From Rhodoferax sp. (GTDB lineage Bacteria > Pseudomonadota > Gammaproteobacteria > Burkholderiales > Burkholderiaceae_C): 64,000 nt of DNA. This document shows, piece after piece, positions 57,207 through 64,000 of this stretch (within the stretch, counting starts at the first letter, position 1; each line of letters starts with the position of its first letter). The stretch lies in assembly GCA_024236015.1 (NCBI GenBank), contig JACKLK010000006.1, positions 1 to 64,000 on the forward strand. Reading direction: 5' to 3'. The notes beneath the pieces were generated by a model. It did not search any database. It had not been told where the DNA came from and saw nothing but the letters and a program-made list of their open reading frames with translations. The position numbers and the translations under genes are program-made.

Positions 57207-58406
57207 TCATGCCAGCAGGCTCCGCAGCCGCTGCACGGCCAGTTCGAGCTGGCCCATGGCGCTGGCGCTCGACAGACGGATGAACTGCGCAGTCTGGGCC
57301 TGGCCGAAGTCGCGCCCGGGCGTCACCGCCACATGGGCCTGGCGCATCAGCGCAAAGGCCAGCTCCCAGCTGTCGGGCACGCCCAGCGTCTTGCAGGCCT
57401 GCGTGCAGTCGGCCCAGACATAGAACGCGCCATCCGGCAGCACCGGGACGGACAGCCCGACCGACTCTAGCGCCGGGACCAGGTAGTCGCGCCGGGCCTG
57501 GAAGGCGTGGCGGCGGCTCTCGTATTCGGCGATGCTCTCGGCCTCGAAACAGGCCAGCGCCGCGTGCTGGGCGATCGTGCTTGGGCAGATGAACAGGTTC
57601 TGCGCCAGCCGTTCGATCACCGGCACCAGGGCCTCGGGCACGACCAGCCAGCCCAGGCGCCAGCCGGTCATGCTGAAGTATTTGCTGAAGCTGTTGATGC
57701 TGACCACCGTGTCGTCGATGGCGAGCGCACTGTGGCCGAACAAGGGGTCGTAACCCAGCCCCAGGTAGATCTCGTCGACGATGGTCACGCCACCGCGCTC
57801 GGCCACCAGGGCCTGGATGCGCCGCAGCTCGTCCGGGTGGATCGAGGTGCCGGTCGGATTGGACGGCGACGCCAGCAACACGCCACGGGTCACGCCCGGC
57901 TTCCAGTGCTGCGCCACCGTCTCGGCGCTGAGCTGGAACCGCTGCTCGGCCGTGGTCGGCACCAGCACGGCGCGGCCGTCGGCGGCGTTGACGAACTGGC
58001 GGTTGCACGGATAACAGGGGTCGGGCATCAGGATCTCGTCACCGGCCTCGATCAGTGCCAGGCAGGCCAGCTGCAGCGCCGCCGACGCGCCGGCGGTGAC
58101 GACGATGCGCGACGCCGGCACCGCGAGGTCGAAGCGGGAGCGGTACCAGGCACTGATGCGTTCGCGCAGCGCCTCGAGCCCGAGTGCGGGCGTGTATTGG
58201 GTGCGGCCGTCGCGGATCGCCTGTTCGGCGGCCTGCTGCACCAGGGCCGGGGCCGTGAAGTCGGGTTCGCCGATGTTCAGGTAGACCATCGGCCGATCGC
58301 CGGCGGCGGCGGATCGGCCGATCTCGGCCGCGGCCTTGGCCATTTCCATCACGTGGAAGGGTTCGACCCGGCGGGCCCGGCCGGACAGGCGCAGCGGGTC
58401 GGTCAT
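57207..58406 (-). CDS. PLP-dependent class I/II aminotransferase
   Basis: A 399-residue aspartate-aminotransferase-fold enzyme. The PLP lysine is in SINSFSKYFSMTGWRLGW, and substrate/cofactor motifs are ASPSNPTGT and VDEIYLGLGYD. It resembles the aspartate/tyrosine-type transaminases annotated near nusB in this group; the amino-acid substrate is not determined. Its ATG overlaps the nusB stop by one base (TGATG), placing it at the end of the rib-nusB operon. Confidence 0.85.
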   Translation of the reverse strand: MTDPLRLSGRARRVEPFHVMEMAKAAAEIGRSAAAGDRPMVYLNIGEPDFTAPALVQQAAEQAIRDGRTQYTPALGLEALRERISAWYRSRFDLAVPASRIVVTAGASAALQLACLALIEAGDEILMPDPCYPCNRQFVNAADGRAVLVPTTAEQRFQLSAETVAQHWKPGVTRGVLLASPSNPTGTSIHPDELRRIQALVAERGGVTIVDEIYLGLGYDPLFGHSALAIDDTVVSINSFSKYFSMTGWRLGWLVVPEALVPVIERLAQNLFICPSTIAQHAALACFEAESIAEYESRRHAFQARRDYLVPALESVGLSVPVLPDGAFYVWADCTQACKTLGVPDSWELAFALMRQAHVAVTPGRDFGQAQTAQFIRLSSASAMGQLELAVQRLRSLLA

Positions 58407-58945
58407 CAGGCGGGGGAGGCCTTGCGGCCGCGGTCGGAGGCCACCTCGGCGGCGCGCAGGCCGGGGGCGATGCCGTTGAGCACGGCATTGACGTATTTGT
58501 GCCCGTCGGTGCCGCCGAATTCCTTGGCCAGCTCGATGCATTCGTTGAGCACGACCCGCCACGGAACGTCCATGCAGTGCTGCAACTCGTAGGCGCCGAT
58601 CCACATCGTGCCGTGTTCGATCGGCGAGATCTCGGCCATCGGCCGGTCCAGCAGCGGCAGGATCAGGGCGTCGAGCGCGGCGGCGTCCGACACGCAGCCG
58701 CGCAGCAAGGCGTCGAAATGCATGCGGTCGCACTTGTTGAAGCCGGCCAGGTCGCGCGTGAACGCATCGATGTCGTCCAGCGTGTTGCGCCCGATCAGGT
58801 GCTGGTACAGGCCTTGCAACGCGAACTCGCGCGAACGGGTCCGCGCCGATTTGCTGCCGGCCTTGCGCGCGCCGGTGCTGGTCACGCCGGTGCGGGCCTG
58901 GCGCGGAGGCCGTCCGCCCGCGGGCGTGATCGTGTCGTCGTTCAT
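58406..58945 (-). CDS. nusB: Transcription antitermination factor NusB
   Basis: A 179-residue all-helical protein that with NusE binds boxA of rRNA leader transcripts. SREFALQGLYQHLIGRNTLD and the end PWRVVLNECIELAKEFGGTD with KYVNAVLNGIA are the family's signatures. A 35-residue basic N-terminal extension (Arg/Lys/Thr-rich) is longer than in E. coli. ATG overlaps the ribH stop by 4 bp. Confidence 0.92.
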   Translation of the reverse strand: MNDDTITPAGGRPPRQARTGVTSTGARKAGSKSARTRSREFALQGLYQHLIGRNTLDDIDAFTRDLAGFNKCDRMHFDALLRGCVSDAAALDALILPLLDRPMAEISPIEHGTMWIGAYELQHCMDVPWRVVLNECIELAKEFGGTDGHKYVNAVLNGIAPGLRAAEVASDRGRKASPA

Positions 58946-59418
58946 CCGATATCTTCCATCAGGTTGGCCATCTCCACGGCGACCCGTGCCGCGTCGCGGC
59001 CCTTGTCGGTCTGCCGTGCGATCGCCTGTTCCATGTTCTCGGTCGTCAGGATGGCGTTGGCCACCGGCAGCTGGTAGTCCAGCGCAATGCGGCTGACACC
59101 GGCGCCCGACTCGTTGGCCACCAGCTCGAAATGGTAGGTCTCGCCGCGGATGATGCAGCCCAGGGCGATCAGCGCGTCGTATTGCGCGGTCTCGGCCAGC
59201 GCCTGCAACGCGAGCGGCACTTCGAGCGCGCCGGGGACCTGGACCCGCACCATGTTGTCGTTGGTCACACCGAGCTGGCGCAGTTCGTCCTCGCAGGCCT
59301 GCGCCAGCGCGTTCGTGATGGCTTCGTTGAAACGCGCCTGCACGATGGCGATGCGCAGCTTCTTGCCGTTGAGTCGCTTGTCGGAGGACTCCAGTTTTCC
59401 CTTGTCTGCGCCGAACAT
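58942..59418 (-). CDS. ribH: 6,7-Dimethyl-8-ribityllumazine synthase
   Basis: A 158-residue enzyme joining the DHBP-derived four-carbon unit with the ribityl pyrimidine. Seen: IAIVQARFNEAI, VPGALEVPLALQALA, GCIIRGETYHFELVANESG. These are the active-site segments of the icosahedral synthase. GGAAA precedes the ATG; ribBA ends 23 bp upstream. Confidence 0.93.
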   Translation of the reverse strand: MFGADKGKLESSDKRLNGKKLRIAIVQARFNEAITNALAQACEDELRQLGVTNDNMVRVQVPGALEVPLALQALAETAQYDALIALGCIIRGETYHFELVANESGAGVSRIALDYQLPVANAILTTENMEQAIARQTDKGRDAARVAVEMANLMEDIG

Positions 59419-59441
59419 GTGTTTCCTGGTGGTGCCGTGGT

Positions 59442-60557
59442 TCAGTGGGTGATGTAGCCGGTGATCTCGAGTCCGTAGCCCGCCATGCTCGGCAGGCGGC
59501 GCGGGTTGCCCATCAGCTCCATCTTGTGCACGCCGCATTCGCGCAGGATCTGCGCGCCGATGCCGTAGGTGCGCAGGTCCATGCGGCCGCGCTCGGGCCC
59601 GTGGCTGGCGCGGGCCGTGCCTTCGAACTGCGCGAGCAGCTGGTCGGCGCTTTCGCCGCAGTTGAGCAGCACCACGACACCCTTGTCGAGCTGGGCCATG
59701 CGCGCCAGGCAGGCGTCCAGGCTCCAGGAGTGCATGGCGCGGTTGATCTCGAGCGCGTCGAGTACCGACAAGGGTTCGTGGACACGCACCGGCACGACAT
59801 CGTCGGCCTGCCACTGGCCGCGCACCAGGGCCAGGTGCACGCCATGGCCGGGCTTGTCGCGGAACGCATGGGCGGTGAAAGTACCGTAGGCGGTGTCGAT
59901 GGAACGCTCGCCGACCTTGTCGAGCAGCGACTCGACCCGGCTGCGGTATTCGATCAGGCTGGCGATGGTGCCGATCTTCAGCCCATGCTCGGCCGCGAAC
60001 AGCTGCAGGTCCGGCAACCGGGCCATCGTGCCGTCGTCCTTCATGATCTCGCAGATCACAGCAGCCGGGCTGCAACCGGCCAGCTGGGCCAGGTCGCAGC
60101 CGGCCTCGGTGTGGCCGGCGCGCAGCAACACGCCGCCATCGACCGCCTGCAGCGGGAAGATGTGGCCCGGTTGCACCAGGTCGCCGGGGACCGCATCACG
60201 CGCCACGGCAGCCTGCACGGTACGGGCGCGATCGGCTGCGGAGATGCCGGTGGTGACGCCTTCGGCGGCTTCGATGGACACCGTGAACGCCGTGCCCTTC
60301 TTGTCGCCGTTGCGCGCGGCCATCGGCGGCAGCTGCAGCCGGGCGCAGCGTTCCTTGGTCAGCGTCAGGCAGATCAGGCCGCGGCCGAACCGGGCCATGA
60401 AGTTGATCGCCTGCGCGCTCACGTGGTCGGCGGCCAGGATCAGGTCGCCCTCGTTCTCACGGTCTTCCTCGTCGATCAGAATCACCATGCGTCCGGCGCG
60501 CAGGTCGGCGACGATGTCCTCGATCGAGGAGATGGGGGCGGGAATACGGCTGTTCAT
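59442..60557 (-). CDS. ribBA: DHBP synthase with a degenerate GTP cyclohydrolase II-like domain
   Basis: A 371-residue fusion. The N-terminal 3,4-dihydroxy-2-butanone-4-phosphate synthase is intact (ILIDEEDRENEGDLI, metal- and substrate-binding). The C-terminal domain has the GTP cyclohydrolase II fold (LRTYGIGAQIL near the end) but lacks the zinc-binding cysteine cluster expected after the HS-x motif: MHSWSLDACLARMAQ has only one cysteine. It is therefore probably inactive as a cyclohydrolase, and a separate ribA should exist elsewhere. ATG overlaps the ribE stop (ATGA). Confidence 0.88.
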   Translation of the reverse strand: MNSRIPAPISSIEDIVADLRAGRMVILIDEEDRENEGDLILAADHVSAQAINFMARFGRGLICLTLTKERCARLQLPPMAARNGDKKGTAFTVSIEAAEGVTTGISAADRARTVQAAVARDAVPGDLVQPGHIFPLQAVDGGVLLRAGHTEAGCDLAQLAGCSPAAVICEIMKDDGTMARLPDLQLFAAEHGLKIGTIASLIEYRSRVESLLDKVGERSIDTAYGTFTAHAFRDKPGHGVHLALVRGQWQADDVVPVRVHEPLSVLDALEINRAMHSWSLDACLARMAQLDKGVVVLLNCGESADQLLAQFEGTARASHGPERGRMDLRTYGIGAQILRECGVHKMELMGNPRRLPSMAGYGLEITGYITH

Positions 60558-61237
60558 GACGGCACTCCGGAGGTTTGCGCGACAGGCATTGCCGCGTGCC
60601 GGTCGTGGGCGGTCGGCGTGACGCCTGCGGCAAGCATGCGTTCGACATAACGAGCGATCAAGTCGATCTCCAGATTGACCCGGGAGCCGCGTCGGAGCGA
60701 CCCCAGGGCGGTGTTGTGCACGGTGTGCGGGATCAGGTTGATGCTGATGTCGCAGGTGGAGGCGGTGTCCAGCACCTGGTTCACCGTCAGGCTGACGCCG
60801 TTGACGGTGATCGAGCCCTTGTAGGCGAGAAAGCGGGCCAGTGACCAGGGGACAGCGATGCGCAACAGCCAGCTTTCGCCGATCGGCTCGAGTGCGCTTA
60901 CTTCGCCCACGCCGTCGACATGGCCGGACACGATATGGCCTCCCAGCCGGTCGTGCGCGCGCAAGGCCTTTTCGAGGTTCACCGGCCCGATGGCGTCCAG
61001 GCCGGCGGTCTTGTCCAGCGATTCGGCGGAGACGTCGACCTCGAACGTTGCGGCTGCGGCATCGAAGCCGGTGACCGTCATGCAGGCACCATTGAGGGCG
61101 ATGCTGTCGCCCGATGCCACGTCATCGAGGTATCCGGGCGGGCAGGACAGGTGCAGCCGCTTCCCGTGGGACGCGGACGGCCCCAATGCGTCGATGGCGG
61201 CGATGCGCCCGACGCCGGTGATGATTCCTGTGAACAT
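60554..61237 (-). CDS. ribE: Riboflavin synthase
   Basis: A 227-residue enzyme dismutating lumazine to riboflavin. It has two similar barrel halves, starting MFTGIITGVGRI and LGGHIVSGHVDGVGEV, with SITVNGVSLTVN near the second active site. A short C-terminal tail follows. The ATG is preceded by TAAAAT and only 6 nt, with no ribosome site, so the ribE-ribBA-ribH-nusB part of the cluster may start as a leaderless mRNA. Confidence 0.92.
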   Translation of the reverse strand: MFTGIITGVGRIAAIDALGPSASHGKRLHLSCPPGYLDDVASGDSIALNGACMTVTGFDAAAATFEVDVSAESLDKTAGLDAIGPVNLEKALRAHDRLGGHIVSGHVDGVGEVSALEPIGESWLLRIAVPWSLARFLAYKGSITVNGVSLTVNQVLDTASTCDISINLIPHTVHNTALGSLRRGSRVNLEIDLIARYVERMLAAGVTPTAHDRHAAMPVAQTSGVPS

Positions 61238-61249
61238 CGCGGTATTTTA
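61238..61249 (-). promoter_or_regulatory. ribE -10 element, 6 nt from the start codon
   Basis: Minus strand: TAAAAT (61249-61244), ACCGCG, ATG. It follows the tandem repeats between ribD and ribE. Confidence 0.45.
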
Positions 61250-61289
61250 GTTGCGCCGCAACATGCTTGCGGCGGGCGGGGATGGGATT

Positions 61290-61463
61290 CCTGGTCTGGC
61301 ACACAAGGTGGACAGCCGACATCCGACGAAACGTTGGCGCCAGAGCAATCAATCGCTGCGCGATTGCCTGGTCTGGCACACAAGGTGGACAGCCGACATC
61401 CGATGAAATATTGGAGCCAGAGCAATCAATCGCTGCGCGATTGCCTGGTCTGGCACGCAAGGT
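61290..61463. repeat. 77-bp tandem repeats between ribD and ribE
   Basis: Two full 77-bp units (from 61290 and 61367) and the first 20 bp of a third (61444) lie in the gap. They differ at six or so positions. Each contains the dyad AATCGCTGCGCGATT. No gene or FMN riboswitch is seen in the gap. Together with the ribE -10 box it accounts for the whole spacer. Confidence 0.88.
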
Positions 61464-61464
61464 T

Positions 61465-62595
61465 TCAAAATTCATCCCTGCCGGCGAAGCGGGCCAGGAC
61501 GCGCAGGTCGGGGCCGATCCTGTCGATGGGGCCGAAATGCAGTGCCGGGCTGTCCTGCAGGGCGGAGAGCGGGCCGAAGGCGGCCATGGGGCGGCCTTGG
61601 CCGATCAGTTTCGGCGCCAGGTAGACCAGCAGTTCGTCGACCAGGCCTTCGCGGATCAGCGAGCCGTTGAGCTTGTGGCCGGCTTCCACGTGGACTTCGT
61701 TGGTTTCGGCGCGGGCCAGGTCGTCCAGCATGGCGCGCAGGTCGACCTTGGAAGCGGTGCCGAGCGTGTCGCCGGGCATGGAAACGATCCGTGCGCCGCG
61801 CGCCGCCAGTGCCTGCTCCGCGCCGGGGTGCGGTTGGGCCGCATACAACGTGACGCTGCGCTGCGCGTCGAACAGGCGCGCCTGCGGCGGTGTCTCGAGC
61901 CGGCTGTCGACGACCACCAGCCGGGGCTGCCGGTGCACGGTGGCGAGCCGCACGTCCAGACGCGGGTCGTCGTCGCGCACGGTGCCGATGCCGGTCAGGA
62001 TCACATCGGCGCGCGCGCGCCAGGCGTGGCCGTCGGTGCGTGCCGGCTCCGACGTGATCCACTGGCTGGCGCCGTTGTCCAGTGCGGTCATGCCGTCGAG
62101 CGAGGCGGCGAGCTTGAGCCGCACCCAGGGCGTGCGCCGGACCATGCGGCTGAAGAATCCGATATTGAGTTCGCGCGATTGCGCAGCGCCCGGACCCACC
62201 GTGACTGTGATGCCGGCTGCGCGCATGCGCGCCAGGCCCTGGCCGGCCACCAGTGGATTCGGATCCTCGATGCTGACCACGACCCGTGCCACGCCGGCGG
62301 CGATCAACGCGTCGCAACACGGGCCGGTGCGGCCGTGATGGGCGCAGGGCTCGAGTGTCACATAGGCTGTCGCGCCGCGGGTGGCATGGCCGCGTGACTG
62401 TGCGTCGCGCAGGGCCATCACCTCGGCGTGCGGGCCGCCGACGGCCTGGGTGTGGCCCTGGCCCAGCACTTGTCCGTCGGCGCCGGTCAGCACGCAACCC
62501 ACGCGCGGGTTGGGTTCGCTCAGGCCGATCGCGCGCTGCGCCAGCGCCAGCGCCTGCGCCATGGGCTCGGGCAGGTCGGTGTTGTCGTGGGTCAT
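61465..62595 (-). CDS. ribD: Bifunctional pyrimidine deaminase/reductase of riboflavin synthesis
   Basis: A 376-residue enzyme for the second and third riboflavin steps. The N-terminal zinc deaminase has PHAEVMALRDA and EPCAHHGRTGPC; the C-terminal NADPH reductase has RLKLAASLDGMTAL and EVHVEAGHKLNGSLIREGLV. Both look intact. It is first in the rib direction but separated from ribE by 227 bp with tandem repeats, so it may be transcribed separately. Confidence 0.93.
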   Translation of the reverse strand: MTHDNTDLPEPMAQALALAQRAIGLSEPNPRVGCVLTGADGQVLGQGHTQAVGGPHAEVMALRDAQSRGHATRGATAYVTLEPCAHHGRTGPCCDALIAAGVARVVVSIEDPNPLVAGQGLARMRAAGITVTVGPGAAQSRELNIGFFSRMVRRTPWVRLKLAASLDGMTALDNGASQWITSEPARTDGHAWRARADVILTGIGTVRDDDPRLDVRLATVHRQPRLVVVDSRLETPPQARLFDAQRSVTLYAAQPHPGAEQALAARGARIVSMPGDTLGTASKVDLRAMLDDLARAETNEVHVEAGHKLNGSLIREGLVDELLVYLAPKLIGQGRPMAAFGPLSALQDSPALHFGPIDRIGPDLRVLARFAGRDEF

Positions 62596-62823
62596 GGTGG
62601 GTTGCGGGAAGGCGGAGTTCGGCGGATGCCCGCTGCCATGCCGCCGGGGCAGGCGCAGGCCGGACAGACTGGATTGTCGCCCGCTCGGCGGCGTGTGACA
62701 AAAGTCACGGATGCGCCATTCTGGGCCGAAATGCCGGCTGCGGCGCTACCGTTCGGCCGGTCCATCGCGCCATTCGTCGACCGGAACATGCCGCGGCCGC
62801 CATCGTGCGCTAGCCTGTGGCCC
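62596..62823. promoter_or_regulatory. Divergent gap between ribD and the prepilin genes
   Basis: No gene is seen. A TAGCCT hexamer at 62811-62816 lies 7 nt before the prepilin ATG, a weaker example of the -10-adjacent start pattern. No riboswitch fold was noticed upstream of ribD. Confidence 0.3.
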
Positions 62824-63387
62824 ATGAAACATAGCCCAGTTGTCAGCACCTCGCGCGCGGCGCTCTCGCGCCGTGTCGCGGCGCAGCACGGATTCACCGT
62901 GGTCGAGCTCATCATCGTGCTGGCCATCGGGGCGATCCTGGCGGCGATCGCGATACCCGGCATGCGCGACATGCTCAACAGCACCCGGCAGTCGTCGGCG
63001 GTCAGCCTGCTGGTCAACGACCTGAACCAGGCCCGTGGCGAGGCCATCAAGCGCAACGTGCGCCTGCTGGTGTGCCGGCGCAATGCGGCCGGCACCGACT
63101 GCGTGGCCGGTGCCGCGCCGGTCAACTGGCAGGCCGGCTGGGTGGTGTGCATGGAGGGCGCCGTTGCCGAGTCCTGTGCCGCCTCCACGGCGACCGATCC
63201 CAACCCGGTCATCGTGCGGCCGCCGCTGGACCCGTCCCTGACGCTGACGGCGCCGTTGGCGGTGGTGCGTTTCAGTCCGAACAGTTCGGCGGCGGCAGCG
63301 GTCAATTTCAGCCTGGGCGGGTCCTGGTCCGGGGCGACGACCCGTACCGTGGCCGTGGCGATCACCGGCAACATCACCAAACAATGA
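62824..63387 (+). CDS. GspH/FimT-family minor pseudopilin
   Basis: A 187-residue type IV pilin-like protein. A 22-residue basic leader ends in HGFTVVELIIVLAIGAILAA, the prepilin peptidase site (G-F) with glutamate at +5 and the hydrophobic helix. The C-terminal GspH domain contains two cysteines likely paired (VCMEGAVAESC). It primes or caps the pilus. It is followed 12 bp later by pilV. Confidence 0.88.
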   Translation: MKHSPVVSTSRAALSRRVAAQHGFTVVELIIVLAIGAILAAIAIPGMRDMLNSTRQSSAVSLLVNDLNQARGEAIKRNVRLLVCRRNAAGTDCVAGAAPVNWQAGWVVCMEGAVAESCAASTATDPNPVIVRPPLDPSLTLTAPLAVVRFSPNSSAAAAVNFSLGGSWSGATTRTVAVAITGNITKQ

Positions 63388-63399
63388 ACAGGTAACGAC

Positions 63400-63954
63400 A
63401 TGCAGCCGCTTCATCCATCGCCCAAACCTGCCGTCGCGGGCCAGGCCGGTTTCTCGATGATCGAGGTCCTGGTGACCTTGCTGATCATCTCGCTGGCCTT
63501 GCTGGGCACGGCCGGGTTGCAGGCCTATTCGATGCGCCTGAACCAGGGCGGCCAGTTCCGGACCCAGGCGGTGTTCCTGGTGGCCGACCTCGCCGAACGC
63601 ATCGAGGCCAACAAGCCCGGCGCGGTGGCCGGCAACTATGCCGTTGCCACCTCCGGCGTCGCGGCCGCGCCGAGCACGGCCTGCGTCGATGCGGCCTGCG
63701 GGCCGGCGGCGCTGGCGGCGTTCGACCTGGCACAGTGGCAGAACGCGGTCACCGCCAGCCTGCCGCAAAGCACCTGGACCGTGGCCCATGACGGCCCGGC
63801 CAATCCGATCACCTACACGATCACCATCGGCTGGGTCGATCGCCAGGTCGACACGACCAACGCCGCATTCGATGCCGGCTCCCAGCTGGGCAGCAACGCC
63901 GGCGGCACCGGCGAGCGTTTCTTCTATACCGCCACGCGGTTCATCTTCAATTGA
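63400..63954 (+). CDS. pilV: Type IV pilus modification protein PilV
   Basis: A 184-residue minor pilin. The leader ends QAGFSMIEVLVTLLIISLAL, with G-F cleavage site and E+5. The segment LLGTAGLQAYSMRLNQGGQF is the PilV family pattern. The rest is Ala/Thr-rich and ends in a strand (TATRFIFN). The order fimT - pilV - pilW is the usual one for minor pilin operons. Confidence 0.88.
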   Translation: MQPLHPSPKPAVAGQAGFSMIEVLVTLLIISLALLGTAGLQAYSMRLNQGGQFRTQAVFLVADLAERIEANKPGAVAGNYAVATSGVAAAPSTACVDAACGPAALAAFDLAQWQNAVTASLPQSTWTVAHDGPANPITYTITIGWVDRQVDTTNAAFDAGSQLGSNAGGTGERFFYTATRFIFN

Positions 63955-63962
63955 GCGACGCC

Positions 63963-64000
63963 ATGTCCATCATCCGACCCGATCGCCACCACCCGCACGC
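63963..64000 (+). CDS. Start of the next minor-pilin gene (likely pilW), cut by window end
   Basis: An ATG 9 bp after the pilV stop opens a frame (MSIIRPDRHHP...) that runs off the window. Gene order in minor pilin operons suggests pilW. Too short to verify. Confidence 0.4.
   Translation, partial: MSIIRPDRHHPH

Noticed and set aside
61250..61464. FMN riboswitch upstream of ribE
   Set aside because: The spacer is fully occupied by tandem repeats and a promoter, and the conserved RFN-element segments were not recognised.

Overview
The window is GC-rich DNA (roughly two-thirds G+C by eye) from a betaproteobacterium. The order Burkholderiales, close to the Alcaligenaceae, is the best fit. Pointers are a Bug-type (TctC) solute receptor, a BPSS1780-type membrane protein, a DUF2782 protein beside an APH-type homoserine kinase and polA, and the run nusB-ribH-ribBA-ribE-ribD. 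IS1071, an element of environmental betaproteobacteria, is also present. This assignment is inference from gene content; no 16S or marker search could be run.

Layout. 1-910: three siphophage morphogenesis genes, the last cut off abruptly. 1004-6337: a catabolic-looking stretch (ThDP enzyme, CoxG-like SRPBCC protein, enoyl-CoA hydratase, MFS permease, REP-like palindromes) ending in the last 80 codons of an ABC ATPase. 6338-9541: a complete 3204-bp IS1071 with 110-bp inverted repeats and intact tnpA, lacking a target duplication and sitting between two gene stubs. 9542-15819: an IclR regulator stub, then a seven-gene minus-strand operon (class I fumarase/tartrate dehydratase subunits, Bug receptor, amidohydrolase, flavin reductase, HpcH aldolase, bicupin) whose junctions are mostly 4-bp overlaps.

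16292-30126: a 13.8-kb element integrated in the 3' end of tRNA-Ala(CGC) and bounded by identical 51-bp att repeats. It carries an integrase, small unknown genes, an AlpA-like HTH protein, a CHC2 zinc-finger primase, a RepA-like ATPase followed by an iteron cluster, and then four intact late genes resembling the internal virion (DNA-ejection) proteins of podoviruses. It has no recognisable terminase, portal, capsid, tail or lysis genes. This is the best candidate for an undescribed system: a phage satellite that brings its own replication and ejection modules.

30.2-64 kb: core chromosome. It holds an alpha/beta hydrolase, guaC, uvrD, TPR and FecR proteins, DUF2782-thrB-BPSS1780, polA, a GGDEF protein, a ZIP transporter, an RluA-type synthase, gluQ-trmB, a renalase-like flavoprotein, LysR/pirin, DoxX, a WrbA-like flavodoxin, dnaE, ybgC-tolQ-tolR-tolA, an aminotransferase, nusB, the riboflavin genes and type IV minor prepilins. 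Two sequence-level patterns stand out. Between tolR and tolA lies a 62-bp tandem triplication that forms three overlapping 21-codon ORFs, each ending in ATGA or GTGA, so ribosomes could be passed from tolR to tolA through a relay of mini-genes. Six core genes (uvrD, polA, the DUF2782 gene, dnaE, ribE, trmB) have a TACAAT-like -10 hexamer only 6 nt (8 nt for trmB) before the start codon, which predicts leaderless mRNAs.
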